64,000 nt of DNA from Jiangella ureilytica (GTDB lineage: Bacteria; Actinomycetota; Actinomycetes; Jiangellales; Jiangellaceae). The notes beneath the pieces are model-generated. The model searched no databases. It was not told where the DNA came from and saw only the letters and a program-made list of their open reading frames with translations. Positions 37,901 to 47,531 of the stretch are shown one piece after another. The stretch covers positions 1-64,000 of the forward strand of contig NZ_SMKL01000011.1 in assembly GCF_004348545.1 (NCBI RefSeq), written 5' to 3'. The number at the start of each line of letters is the position of its first letter. The stretch's first letter is position 1. Both the position numbers and the translations under genes were made by a program.

Positions 37901-40102
37901 GTGGCAACCCTGCTGTACCGCATCGGGCGGTTCTCGTACCGCAGCCGCCGCCTGGTCGGGGCGATCTGGCTGGCGGTGGTCGTGGTCGCCGGCGTCGCGG
38001 CCACCACCCTGTCCAACCAGACGTCGGACTCGTTCGCGATCCCCGGCACCGAGTCGCAGCAGGCGTTCGACCTGCTGCAGGAGCGGTTCCCGGGCTCCTC
38101 GCCCGACGGCGCGGCGGCCCGGCTGGTGTTCGCGGCGCCCGGCGGCGGCGCCGTCACCGATCCCGCGCACGAGCGGGCGATCACCGCCGCCGTCGCCGAG
38201 ATCGAGGCCGGCCCGCAGGTCGCCGAGGTCGTCGACCCGTTCGCGGCCGGCCTGGTGTCCGAGGACGGCCGCATCGCGCTCGCCGAGGTCACCTACGCCG
38301 TCGACTTCCTGTCGCTGGAGCCGCAGACCCGCGAGACGCTCGATGACGCCGCCGAGACCGCGCGCCAGTCCGGCCTGCGGGTCGAGCTGGCCGGCACCGC
38401 CGTCGAGCCGGAGCCGGAGCTGGGCAGCGAGCTGCTCGGCATCGCCGTCGCCGCGCTGGTCCTGGTCATCACGTTCGGGTCGCTGATCGCGGCCGGCATG
38501 CCGCTGCTGACCGGCATCGTCGGCGTGGGCGTCGGCGTCGCGCTGGTCACCGCCGCGACGGCGTTCGTCGACCTCAGCACCATCACGCCGATCCTCGCCA
38601 CCATGCTCGGGCTCGCCGTCGGCATCGACTACGCGCTGTTCATCGCCTCGCGCTACCGGCACGAGCTGGGCGCGGGCGTCCCCGGCGACGAGGCGGCCGG
38701 CCGGGCCATCGGCACCGCCGGCACCGCAGTCGTGTTCGCCGGGCTCACCGTCATGATCGCGCTGGCCGGGCTGTCCGTCGCGGGCATCCCGATGCTGACT
38801 GAGATGGGACTGGCCGCCGCCGTCACGGTGGCGATCGCCGTCGTCATCGCGCTGACCCTGCTGCCGGCGCTGTTCGGCTTCGCCGGACGGCGGATGCTCG
38901 CGCGCCTGCCGGGGCTGCGGTCGCGGGCCACCGACCCGGAGGACGACGACGCACCGCGCCTGAGCCGCCGCTGGGCCGGGTTGGTCACCAGACACCCGGT
39001 CGTGGCGCTGACGGCGAGCGCCGCCGGACTCGCGGTGCTCGCCCTTCCGGTGCTGGACGTCCGGTTCGGACTGCCCGACGAGGGCACCTACCCGGCTCAC
39101 ACCACGCAGCGGCAGGCCTACGACCTCACCGCCGAGGGGTTCGGGCCGGGCTTCAACGGCCCGCTCCTGGTGGTGGTCGACGGCGGCAGCGGCGGCGCCG
39201 AGGCGGCGGCCGCGTCGGTGGCGGAAGGGCTGCGCAATCTCGACGGCGTCGCGCTCGTCACGCCGCCGGAGCCGGACGAGTCCGGGCGGACCGCCGTCGT
39301 CACCGTCGTTCCCGAGAGCGGCCCGTCGAGTACGCAGACCGAGCGGCTGGTCGAGGCGATCCGCTCGTCGCTCGGCGACGGGAACGCGCCGGCCGGTGCG
39401 CGCGTGCTCGTCACCGGCACGACAGCGCTGTTCATCGACTTCTCCGAGCGCATGGCGGGCGCCCTGCTGCCGTACCTGCTGGTGGTGGTCGGGCTGTCGT
39501 TCGCACTGCTGATGCTGGCATTCCGGTCGCTGGTCGTGCCGCTGAAGGCGACACTCGGGTTCCTGCTGACGATGGCGGCGACGTTCGGCGCGATGGTCGC
39601 CGCGTTCCAGTGGGGCTGGCTGACCGGCATCGGCGTCGAGGAGGTCGGCATGATCAACAGCATGCTGCCGATCCTCATCGTCGGCATCGTGTTCGGCCTG
39701 GCCATGGACTACGAGGTGTTCCTGGTGACCCGCATGCGCGAGGCGTTCGTCCACGGTGAGCCGGCGGTCCGCGCGGTCACGACGGGGTTCGGCCACGGCG
39801 CCCGGGTGGTCGCCGCGGCGGCGATCATCATGATCAGCGTGTTCGGCGGGTTCGTGCTCAACGAGGCGGCCGACGTCCGGCAGATCGGCTTCGCATTGGC
39901 CGTCGCGATCGCCGTAGACGCGTTCGTGGTGCGCATGACGATCGTGCCGGCCGTCCTCGCTCTGGTCGGCGACCGCGCCTGGTGGCTGCCGCGCCGGCTG
40001 GACCGGCTGCTGCCGAACGTCGACATCGAGGGCGCCCGGCTCACCGACGCGCTGGCCGATCAGAACCGCCAGCGGGTCGCCGTCAGTCCGTCGGGACCGT
40101 AG
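37901..40102 (+). CDS. MMPL/RND family membrane transporter
   Basis: A 733-residue exporter with two RND repeats. The proton-relay motifs are GLAVGIDYALFIASRYR and IVFGLAMDYEVFLVTRMRE, and the extracytoplasmic loops follow the first helix of each half. I chose GTG at 37901 because GGAGG lies 6 bases before it and the first helix begins soon after. A second, stronger site (AAAGGAGGAG, 37859-37868) lies further up but has no standard start codon at the right distance in this frame. An operator-like palindrome precedes it. The 3' end overlaps the convergent PNPOx-like gene by 43 bases. Substrate unknown. Confidence 0.92.
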   Translation: MATLLYRIGRFSYRSRRLVGAIWLAVVVVAGVAATTLSNQTSDSFAIPGTESQQAFDLLQERFPGSSPDGAAARLVFAAPGGGAVTDPAHERAITAAVAEIEAGPQVAEVVDPFAAGLVSEDGRIALAEVTYAVDFLSLEPQTRETLDDAAETARQSGLRVELAGTAVEPEPELGSELLGIAVAALVLVITFGSLIAAGMPLLTGIVGVGVGVALVTAATAFVDLSTITPILATMLGLAVGIDYALFIASRYRHELGAGVPGDEAAGRAIGTAGTAVVFAGLTVMIALAGLSVAGIPMLTEMGLAAAVTVAIAVVIALTLLPALFGFAGRRMLARLPGLRSRATDPEDDDAPRLSRRWAGLVTRHPVVALTASAAGLAVLALPVLDVRFGLPDEGTYPAHTTQRQAYDLTAEGFGPGFNGPLLVVVDGGSGGAEAAAASVAEGLRNLDGVALVTPPEPDESGRTAVVTVVPESGPSSTQTERLVEAIRSSLGDGNAPAGARVLVTGTTALFIDFSERMAGALLPYLLVVVGLSFALLMLAFRSLVVPLKATLGFLLTMAATFGAMVAAFQWGWLTGIGVEEVGMINSMLPILIVGIVFGLAMDYEVFLVTRMREAFVHGEPAVRAVTTGFGHGARVVAAAAIIMISVFGGFVLNEAADVRQIGFALAVAIAVDAFVVRMTIVPAVLALVGDRAWWLPRRLDRLLPNVDIEGARLTDALADQNRQRVAVSPSGP

Positions 40103-40575
40103 CCGAACCCCTTCACCGGCACGATCTCGAAGAACGCGTACTCCGGTGACCCGGGCAGGCTGTCGTCGTAGGCCCGGCCGTCTCGCAGCCCGAACCGCCA
40201 GTCGTACTTCGCGACGAACGCTGCCGCCGCCTCGCGCTGCCGCGCGACGTCGGTGACCCGACCGGCGTCGCCCTCGAGCACCAGGTCGCCGAGCTCGGTC
40301 GTCGCCGTGACGACGCACCGGCCGTCGCGCAGCAGGTTGCGGCCCTTCACCGTGCCCGGCCGGCTGCTGACGGTGAGCGTGCTGCCCAGCCAGACGCCCA
40401 TGACGGGCATCACGTGCGGCCGGCCGCTCGCGCGCCCCGTCGCCAGCCAGTACTTCGCCAGGGTGGCCAGCTGTTCCGCCGCCACGGGCCAGGCCAGCAC
40501 GTCTGCCTCGTCGGTGCTCATCGGGACGGCGTCCTCGGGCCGGAAGAGCGGCTCGGCGATCGGGGTCGGGGTCAT
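40060..40575 (-). CDS. Pyridoxamine 5'-phosphate oxidase-fold protein
   Basis: A 171-residue split-barrel flavoprotein-like protein. YWLATGRASGRPHVMPVMGV gives the first strands, KGRNLLRDGRCVVTATTELG the cofactor region, and AFFEIVPVKGFGYG the last strand, as in PNPOx-like proteins that bind FMN or F420. ATG at 40575 is preceded by AAGGAGA and overlaps the DUF899 stop by ATGA, so the two proteins are made together. The reaction is unknown. Confidence 0.87.
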   Translation of the reverse strand: MTPTPIAEPLFRPEDAVPMSTDEADVLAWPVAAEQLATLAKYWLATGRASGRPHVMPVMGVWLGSTLTVSSRPGTVKGRNLLRDGRCVVTATTELGDLVLEGDAGRVTDVARQREAAAAFVAKYDWRFGLRDGRAYDDSLPGSPEYAFFEIVPVKGFGYGPDGLTATRWRF

Positions 40576-41240
40576 GGCGTCTCCTTCGCGGGGTACTCGT
40601 CGTGCAGCCGCCACCACTCGTACGGCGGCGTCTGCGGCCGGCCGGCCGGCGTGTCCTCCCAGGTCTCCTGCCGGCCGAACGGCGTGAGCTCGAGGATGTT
40701 GAAGTCGAAGCGCAGCCGGTCGACGCCGCGCGCCGTCGTGACGTAGGTGCGGTAGACGTCATCGCCGTCGCTCAGGAGGACGCTGAGGGCGAATCCGCCG
40801 CCGGCGCCGATGTCGGCGCTGAACCGGCTGCCGCGCGACGAGTAGACCGGCACCGTCCAGCCCATCCGCCGCCAGTACGCGGTCAGCTGCATGATCGGCA
40901 TGTCGCTCACGACGGCGAAGCCGGTGTCGCGGGCGTTCAGGTGCGCGAGGTGGCCGACGTTGTCGACGACGCCCGCGCAGCCGGAGCAGTAGTCGTCCGG
41001 ACCGTTGTCCATCATCTGGTAGACGACCAGCTGACGGCGCCCGTCGAAGAGGTCTGGCAGGCTCGCCGGGCCGTCCGGCCCGGTGAAGGCGTAGTCGCCG
41101 GCGAGCCGGGTCATCGGCAGCCGGCGTCGCTCGGCGGCCAGCGCGTCGAGCGCCCGGGTGGCCGCCTTCTCCTTCTCCAGCAGGCGGTCACGGGCCGCCT
41201 GCCACTCATCGGGTGACACGATCGGCGGCAGCAACGACAT
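40572..41240 (-). CDS. DUF899 thioredoxin-like protein
   Basis: A 222-residue member of the DUF899 family, which has a thioredoxin-like fold. Conserved elements are the start YAFTGPDGPASLPDLFDGRR, YQMMDNGPDDYCSGCAGVVD with a CxxC pair, AHLNARDTGFAVVSDMPI and GWTVPVYSSRGSRFSADIG. The cysteine pair may be redox-active. It is divergent from an HxlR regulator across a clear palindrome and is co-expressed with the PNPOx-like gene, which suggests a redox-stress function. ATG at 41240 follows AGGAGGGATC. Confidence 0.88.
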   Translation of the reverse strand: MSLLPPIVSPDEWQAARDRLLEKEKAATRALDALAAERRRLPMTRLAGDYAFTGPDGPASLPDLFDGRRQLVVYQMMDNGPDDYCSGCAGVVDNVGHLAHLNARDTGFAVVSDMPIMQLTAYWRRMGWTVPVYSSRGSRFSADIGAGGGFALSVLLSDGDDVYRTYVTTARGVDRLRFDFNILELTPFGRQETWEDTPAGRPQTPPYEWWRLHDEYPAKETP

Positions 41241-41269
41241 GATCCCTCCTCGTCCTCGCGTGTGAGTTT

Positions 41270-41308
41270 CTTGAGGGAACTGACGCTAACGTAGTAAGTT
41301 CCTTCAAG
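41270..41308. promoter_or_regulatory. HxlR-type operator
   Basis: CTTGAGGGAACT (41270-41281) and AGTTCCTTCAAG (41297-41308) form an inverted repeat with one mismatch and a 15-base centre, in the 89 bases between divergent DUF899 and hxlR-type genes. It fits the use of one dimer site for both promoters. Confidence 0.75.
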
Positions 41309-41329
41309 CAACTGACAGGAGGCGGGAAC

Positions 41330-41785
41330 ATGCAGCGGACCGACTTCGGCGACATGGCCTGCTCGATCGCCCGGACGCTCGACATCGCCGGCGAGCCGTG
41401 GTCGCCCCTCATCATCCGCGACGTGTGGGTCGGCATCCGCCGCTTCGACGAGTTGCAGCGCGACCTCGGCATCTCGCGCAAGGTGCTGACCGAGCGACTC
41501 GGCCGGCTGGTCGGACACGGCGTGCTGGAGCGGCGGCAGTACTCCGACCGGCCCCCGCGCTACGAGTACGCGCTGACGCCGAAGGGGCTCGAGCTCACCG
41601 AGGTGCTGATGGCGATCAGGACCTGGGGCGATCGCTGGACCGCGGGCGAGGCCGGGCCGCCGACGCTGCTACGGCACCGCTCATGCGGGGAACACGTGGA
41701 CGCCGAGGTGCGGTGCTCGCGCTGCGGCGAGTTGCTCCACGGCGACGAGGTCGACGTCGAGGACGGCCCCGGCGCGCGAGCGTGA
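41330..41785 (+). CDS. HxlR family transcriptional regulator
   Basis: A 151-residue winged-helix regulator. MACSIARTLDIAGEPWSPLI with the conserved N-terminal Cys, FDELQRDLGISRKVLTERL (recognition helix) and YEYALTPKGLELTEVLMAI are typical of HxlR proteins, many of which sense reactive electrophiles or oxidants through that Cys. The C-terminus adds a possible zinc site with RSCGEHVDAEVRCSRCGELL. It probably controls the divergent DUF899-PNPOx operon through the palindrome at 41270-41308. ATG at 41330 is preceded by AGGAGGCGG. Confidence 0.93.
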   Translation: MQRTDFGDMACSIARTLDIAGEPWSPLIIRDVWVGIRRFDELQRDLGISRKVLTERLGRLVGHGVLERRQYSDRPPRYEYALTPKGLELTEVLMAIRTWGDRWTAGEAGPPTLLRHRSCGEHVDAEVRCSRCGELLHGDEVDVEDGPGARA

Positions 41786-41920
41786 TCGGACGACGGGTTC
41801 GCCGGCGAAGAGGTTGGCCCGCCTCGCCCTTCACTCCGGTCCGCCCGCTCCGAGATGATCACGTTCAGTACGAGATCTCGTGTCGCACTACGCCTGCAAC
41901 CGTGTTGCGGCACAGGTCAT

Positions 41921-41961
41921 CGTGGTGGGCGGTCCAGTTGACGCCGCCACATCCCACCACG
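41921..41961. terminator. Bidirectional hairpin between hxlR-type and kbl genes
   Basis: CGTGGTGGG (41921-41929) and CCCACCACG (41953-41961) form a perfect 9-bp stem, with an inner CGG/CCG pair, in the 224-base gap between two convergent genes. The rest of the gap shows nothing else I can name. Confidence 0.55.
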
Positions 41962-42009
41962 TGGACGGCAGCAGGCCCGCCGACCCGCACCCGTCGCCAG
42001 ACTCCCCCG

Positions 42010-43194
<1,185 letters not shown>

Positions 43195-43207
43195 CGCCCG
43201 CACCCTC

Positions 43208-44239
43208 CTACTTCTCGGCCCACTCGATGATGACCTTGCCACTGTGCCCGCTGCCGGCCGCCTCGAACGCCGCCTCGTAGTCGGCGGCGGTGAACCGGTG
43301 CGTCACCACCCTCGAGATGTCGACGCCCGCCGTCACGAGCACGGACGCCTGGTACCAGGTCTCGTACATCTCGCGGCCGTAGATGCCGCTGATCGTGAGC
43401 ATGCGCAGCACGACGCGCGACCAGTCGACGCTGCTCTCCTTCGACGGCAGGCCGAGCATGGCGATGCGCCCGCCGTTGGCCATGCCCTCGATCATGTCGT
43501 GCAGGGCGGCCGGGTCGCCGGACATCTCCATGCCGACGTCGAACCCCTCGGCCATGCCGAGCTGCTGGCGAACCTCTTCGAGCGTGGTCTTCCGGACGTC
43601 GACGGTGGTGCCCGCGCCCAGACGGCCGGCCAGCTCGAGGCGGTAGGGGTTGACGTCGGTGATGACGACGTTGCGCGCGCCGGCGTGGCGGGCGACCAGG
43701 GCCGCCATGATGCCGATGGGTCCGGCGCCGGCCACCAGCACGTCCTCACCGTGCACCGGGAACTTCAGCGCGGTGTGAACCGCGTTGCCGAACGGGTCGA
43801 AGACGGCAGCGGCGTCGAGGTCGATGCCGTCGGGGTGCCGCCATAGGTTGCCCGCCGGCATGGCGATGAACTCCGCGAACGCGCCGTCGCGGTGCACGCC
43901 GATGCCCTCGGTGTTGGGGCACAGGTGCCGCTGCCCGGCCCGGCAGTGCCGGCAGCGCTCACAGACGATGTGGCCCTCGCCGCTGACGATGTCGCCCACC
44001 TGGACTCCGCGGCTGCCCGGCCCGACCTCGACCACCTCGCCGACGAACTCGTGCCCCACGATGAGCGGCGGCGTGATGTTCGCCTGGGCCCACGGGTCCC
44101 AGTTCACGATGTGCAGGTCGGTGCCGCAGATGCCGGTGCGCAGGACACGGACCAGCGCCTCGCCCGCGCCGACCGCCGGCATCGCGACGTCCGTCAGCTC
44201 CAGCCCGGCGCCGGGTCCGGCCTTGACGAGTGCTCTCAC
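43208..44239 (-). CDS. tdh: L-threonine 3-dehydrogenase
   Basis: A 343-residue zinc-dependent medium-chain dehydrogenase that oxidises L-threonine to 2-amino-3-oxobutanoate with NAD+. Catalytic zinc ligands lie in [19 protein letters not shown] and [15 protein letters not shown], the structural zinc site is [19 protein letters not shown], and the NAD site is [20 protein letters not shown]. The WDxWA element after GTDLH is typical of TDH. GTG at 44239 begins the conserved region. Its upstream region contains the 34-bp tandem repeat. It is followed by kbl, which makes the identity secure. Confidence 0.95.
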   Translation of the reverse strand: MRALVKAGPGAGLELTDVAMPAVGAGEALVRVLRTGICGTDLHIVNWDPWAQANITPPLIVGHEFVGEVVEVGPGSRGVQVGDIVSGEGHIVCERCRHCRAGQRHLCPNTEGIGVHRDGAFAEFIAMPAGNLWRHPDGIDLDAAAVFDPFGNAVHTALKFPVHGEDVLVAGAGPIGIMAALVARHAGARNVVITDVNPYRLELAGRLGAGTTVDVRKTTLEEVRQQLGMAEGFDVGMEMSGDPAALHDMIEGMANGGRIAMLGLPSKESSVDWSRVVLRMLTISGIYGREMYETWYQASVLVTAGVDISRVVTHRFTAADYEAAFEAAGSGHSGKVIIEWAEK

Positions 44240-44336
44240 CCGCGCGAGCGTAACGCACGGTCGCCGAGGCAACGGCGCTGGTCGGCGGAGGCTGTCGGTA
44301 CCCGCCCGTAGGGTGGGGACCCCACCCGGACAGGCG

Positions 44337-44471
44337 GGTCATCGGAGGGGACCTGACTGATCGGCCGGCGGGTCATCGGGCGGGACCTGCCGCCTCGGCC
44401 GGCGAGTCATCGGGCGGGACCTGCCGCCTCGGCCGGCCGCCATCGGGTGGGACCTGTCGCCTCGGCCAGCG
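44337..44471. repeat. Four tandem 34-bp repeats, intergenic
   Basis: Four head-to-tail copies (44337, 44371, 44405 and 44438) of a unit like GTCATCGGGCGGGACCTGCC plus GCCTCGGCCGGCG. Copies 2 and 3 are almost identical, and copies 1 and 4 are diverged. They fill the gap between tdh (start 44239) and the divergent NAD(P)-binding gene (start 44564). There are no spacers, so this is not a CRISPR. Confidence 0.88.
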
Positions 44472-44550
44472 GGCGGGCGAGCTGGCCCGCCGGCGGGTGT
44501 CGAGCACCGTGTGGTCGGGGCTCGAGTCCACCCCGTGAGACGGCGTCGGC

Positions 44551-44563
44551 TAACCTACGCCGA
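44551..44563 (+). promoter_or_regulatory. Likely leaderless promoter
   Basis: TAACCT (44551-44556) ends 7 bases before ATG 44564, without a Shine-Dalgarno site. This fits a -10 that starts transcription at or next to the start codon. Confidence 0.55.
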
Positions 44564-45220
44564 ATGCAGGTGGTCATCGCAGGCGGACACGGGCAGATCG
44601 CGCTCCGGCTGGAACGGCTGCTCACACTGCGCGGCGACAGCGCGGTGGGGCTCATCCGCAACCCCGACCAGGCCGGCGACCTCGCCTCCGCGGGTGCCAC
44701 GGCCGTGGTCCTCGACCTGGAGAAGGCGGCCGTCGACGAGGTGGCGAGCGAGGTACGCGGAGCCGACGCCGTCGTGTTCGCCGCCGGCGCCGGGCCGGGC
44801 AGCGGCACCGCCCGCAAGGACACCGTCGACCGCGGCGCGGCGGGCCTGCTGGCCGACGCCGCCGAGCGGGCCGGGGTGAGGCGCTACGTACTGATCTCGT
44901 CGATGGGTGCCACGACGCAGGAGCCGGCCGACCCCGAGGACGTCTTCCAGGTCTATCTCAAGGCCAAGGGCGACAGCGAGGCGGACCTGCGCCGACGCGA
45001 CCTCGACTGGACCGTCCTGCGTCCCGGCGGTCTGACGAACGATCCCGGAACCGGCCGGGTGAGGCTGGCGCCGTCGGTCCCGCGCGGCAAGGTGAGCCGC
45101 GACGACGTCGCCGCGGTGGTGGTCACGCTGCTCGACGACGCTCGGACGGCGCGCCTCACGCTCGAGCTGGTCGGCGGCGACACGACGATCGACGAGGCGG
45201 TCGGCGCCCTGGTGGGCTGA
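44564..45220 (+). CDS. NAD(P)H-binding SDR-like protein
   Basis: A 218-residue atypical short-chain dehydrogenase of the NAD(P)-binding NmrA/YwnB-like group. The dinucleotide site is VVIAGGHGQIALRLERLL. DAVVFAAGAGPGSGTARKDT, RRYVLISSMGATTQEPADPE and LDWTVLRPGGLTNDPGTGRV match the usual core, while the catalytic YxxxK has become YLKAKGD. Such proteins often act as redox sensors or as reductases for quinone-like substrates. Start at 44564 is supported by the leaderless promoter; upstream in-frame codons lie in the tandem repeat. Confidence 0.9.
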   Translation: MQVVIAGGHGQIALRLERLLTLRGDSAVGLIRNPDQAGDLASAGATAVVLDLEKAAVDEVASEVRGADAVVFAAGAGPGSGTARKDTVDRGAAGLLADAAERAGVRRYVLISSMGATTQEPADPEDVFQVYLKAKGDSEADLRRRDLDWTVLRPGGLTNDPGTGRVRLAPSVPRGKVSRDDVAAVVVTLLDDARTARLTLELVGGDTTIDEAVGALVG

Positions 45221-45251
45221 GACGGATTCCGGCTCGGCCGCGCCACAGCCC

Positions 45252-45264
45252 TAAGCTGGGCGCC
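45252..45264 (+). promoter_or_regulatory. Likely leaderless promoter
   Basis: TAAGCT (45252-45257) ends 7 bases before GTG 45265 with no ribosome-binding site, in the 44 bases after the preceding stop. This suggests that the kinase gene has its own promoter. Confidence 0.55.
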
Positions 45265-46560
45265 GTGGCCGCCGAACCGACCCCCGGTCCTGCTCTGACT
45301 CCCGATCCGATCACCCTCAGCACTCTCGAGCTCGCCCTGCTCGGCATCGCCGTGCCGGGCGCCGCCGCGCAGCCGCCCACGGTCGCCGTCGACCTCGATC
45401 CGCCGCACGGCAAGAAGCCCGGACCGGGCGCCGAGCTCACGCTCACCGACCCCGAGGGCGCGCCCGTCGCCGTCGTCACCGTCGAGTCCGCGGCCACCCG
45501 CAAGCGCCGTCTGTCGGTGACGGGTAGCGTCCGGCGGGCGGTCGCCCCGGCCGCCGACGACGAGCCCCGCGGCCCGTACCCCGAGCTGCGGCGCGCCCCG
45601 GGCGACGTCGAGCTGGCCAACGCCGCCGCAGTCATCACCCGCGACCCGATCGACCAGCGCACGCTCGAGGCGGCGACGACCAAGGCCGGCCAGCCGGTCC
45701 TGCTGATCGTGCTCGACGGGCCGCGGGTCGTGCCCGGGCCGGACGCCGCCACCGTCACCGCCGCATCGCTGACCCTGCGCGACCGGCTGCGCCGCGACGG
45801 CCGCAAGGCGGAGGTCGTCGTGGTGCCGGCGCCGCAGTACGGCGACGAGCGCGACGACGACCTCGCCGAGCGGATCGCCGCGGCCTACGGCGGTACCCGG
45901 GTGGTTCCGGCCACGCCGCCGTCGGCCGACGCTCTGGCCCAGTGGCTCGACGGCACCGCCGCGGAACCGGCCGACTGGCCATCGGCGAGCCGGCACGCCT
46001 GGCGCCGGTGGCGGCCGCTGCCGCACGAGCGCGGGCTGGTGCTGCTCTTCACCGGATTGTCCGGCTCGGGCAAGTCCACCGTCGCGCGCGCGGTCACCGA
46101 CCGCATCGCCGAGATCGGCACCCGCACCGTCACCCTGCTCGACGGCGATGTCGTCCGCGGGCACCTGTCGGCCGGCCTCGGGTTCTCGAAGGAGGACCGC
46201 GACCGCAACGTCGAGCGCATCGGCTTCGTCGCCGCCGAGATCGCCAAGCACGGCGGGCTCGCGGTGTGCGCGCCCATCGCGCCGTTCGCCGCCACCCGAG
46301 CCCGGGTCCGGGCGATGGTCGAGGCGCACGGCGACTTCCTGCTCATCCACGTCGCCACCCCGCTCGCGGAGTGCGAGCGACGCGACCGCAAGGGCCTCTA
46401 CGCCAAGGCGCGGGCCGGCGAGATCGCCGAGTTCACCGGCATCTCCAGCCCCTACGAGGCACCTGACGACGCCGACCTCGTGCTCGACACCACGAGCCTG
46501 ACGATCACCGCCGCGCGCGACTCCGTCATCACGCTGCTCGACCAGGGCGGCCGCCTCTAG
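45265..46560 (+). CDS. cysC: Adenylyl-sulfate kinase with degenerate sulfurylase-like N-terminus
   Basis: A 431-residue protein. The C-terminal 180 residues are a complete APS kinase: Walker A LLFTGLSGSGKSTVARAVTD, TVTLLDGDVVRGHLSAGLGF, EDRDRNVERIGFVAAEIAKH and RDRKGLYAKARAGEI. It phosphorylates APS to PAPS. The N-terminal 240 residues look like a decayed ATP sulfurylase: ITRDPIDQRTLEAATTKAGQ sits where a working enzyme has the RNPxHxxHE nucleotide site, and the histidines are gone. The fusion order, sulfurylase then kinase, is known, but here the first domain is probably regulatory or structural. The gene is single, with no other sulfate genes nearby. Confidence 0.88.
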   Translation: MAAEPTPGPALTPDPITLSTLELALLGIAVPGAAAQPPTVAVDLDPPHGKKPGPGAELTLTDPEGAPVAVVTVESAATRKRRLSVTGSVRRAVAPAADDEPRGPYPELRRAPGDVELANAAAVITRDPIDQRTLEAATTKAGQPVLLIVLDGPRVVPGPDAATVTAASLTLRDRLRRDGRKAEVVVVPAPQYGDERDDDLAERIAAAYGGTRVVPATPPSADALAQWLDGTAAEPADWPSASRHAWRRWRPLPHERGLVLLFTGLSGSGKSTVARAVTDRIAEIGTRTVTLLDGDVVRGHLSAGLGFSKEDRDRNVERIGFVAAEIAKHGGLAVCAPIAPFAATRARVRAMVEAHGDFLLIHVATPLAECERRDRKGLYAKARAGEIAEFTGISSPYEAPDDADLVLDTTSLTITAARDSVITLLDQGGRL

Positions 46561-46568
46561 AACCAGCC

Positions 46569-46583
46569 GGGCAACCATTGCCC
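46569..46583. terminator. Short hairpin after cysC
   Basis: GGGCAA-CCA-TTGCCC, a perfect 6-bp stem with a 3-base loop, 9 bases after the cysC stop. The next 50 bases contain a 12-bp direct repeat GGGCAAGTCCGC (two copies plus part of a third). Weak but well-placed terminator candidate. Confidence 0.4.
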
Positions 46584-46655
46584 TGCAGCTCACGGGCTCG
46601 AGGGCAAGTCCGCGGGCAAGTCCGCGGGCAAGGGTCGCCGCCCAGCCTGAGACGC

Positions 46656-47531
46656 ATGAGCGTCACGATCACAGGAGCGCGGCGGCAGTCCGGAACCGGC
46701 GTGGCCGGCCGGCTGAACGACGAGTGGGACCGGCTGTGCGCCGACGGCCGCAGTGCCGCGGTCGCGCGCTGGGCCGCCGCGCACCCGGCCCTGGCCGGCT
46801 GCCGCGAGCTCGGCGACATCGAGGCGACGGTGACGGCCGCGGGCTCCGTGGCAACGACGGCGGCGGGCTCCGCAACCGCGACGGCGGCGGCCGCCACGAT
46901 CGGCCGGCCGGGCGCCGACGCCGTTCTGCTCGCTCTGCTGCGGCTGGCCCACGACGGTGACGCGCTGGCCGGGCGGACCGTGCTGCAGTTGATGCTCGGC
47001 AAGGCGATCCGGATCGCCGGCGGGCACGCCGGGCGCGATAGCCGCGACAGCCTGGAGCACGCCGCCGTCGCCGCACTGTGGACGGTCATCGCGACCTACC
47101 CGACCGAGCGGCGGCCCACCAAGGTCGCGGCGAACATCGCCATGGACACGCTCGGCGTGGTCAGCCGCGAGCTCGCGCACCGCCGGGCCGAGACGCCGAC
47201 GGAGCCGGACACGCTGGCCGCCCTCCTCGGCTGCGCCCCGGGCACCGGTCCGGGCGGCGGCGCGAGCGACGGCGACCTCGCCGAGCTGCTCGCGTGGGCG
47301 GTCGACGCCGGCGTGGTCACCGCCGCCGACGCCGGCCTGCTGCTCGACATCTACGCGCCCGCTCCAGGCCTCGCGGGCGGCTCGGCGGCCGCCGATCGGG
47401 CCGGCATCAGCTGGCCGGCCGCCCGCCAGCGGGCCAGCCGCGCGGTGCGCAGGATCGCCCTCGCCGTCCGCGCCGACGCGTTCGCGGACGCCGTCGGCGC
47501 GACCCTCGGCGACGACCGCGCCGCCGCCTGA
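46656..47531 (+). CDS. Hypothetical protein, sigma-factor-like helical C-terminus
   Basis: A 291-residue, all-helical, Ala-rich protein that I cannot assign. Readable parts are RLNDEWDRLCADGRSAAVAR, LLALLRLAHDGDALAGRTVL, SLEHAAVAALWTVIATYPTE and, near the end, GISWPAARQRASRAVRRIAL. The arrangement of the last segment, with an AxxRxxRAxRRI helix, resembles the region 4-type helix-turn-helix of sigma factors and similar regulators. A DNA-binding role is therefore possible but unproven. ATG at 46656 begins the protein-like part; a start at 46578 would add repeat-coded residues. Confidence 0.7.
   Translation: MSVTITGARRQSGTGVAGRLNDEWDRLCADGRSAAVARWAAAHPALAGCRELGDIEATVTAAGSVATTAAGSATATAAAATIGRPGADAVLLALLRLAHDGDALAGRTVLQLMLGKAIRIAGGHAGRDSRDSLEHAAVAALWTVIATYPTERRPTKVAANIAMDTLGVVSRELAHRRAETPTEPDTLAALLGCAPGTGPGGGASDGDLAELLAWAVDAGVVTAADAGLLLDIYAPAPGLAGGSAAADRAGISWPAARQRASRAVRRIALAVRADAFADAVGATLGDDRAAA

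Noticed and set aside
37883-40762. A 959-codon minus-strand open frame opposite the MMPL gene
   Set aside because: Low-complexity Arg/His/Asp text with no hydrophobic pattern. The plus strand encodes a full RND transporter.
44337-44471. CRISPR array
   Set aside because: The units are contiguous with no unique spacers and no cas genes nearby.
46600-46640. Extended N-terminus of the 46656 gene through GGGCAAGTCCGC repeats
   Set aside because: The repeats would encode RGQVRGQVRGQ-like text absent from the protein-like body. The ATG at 46656 is a better start.
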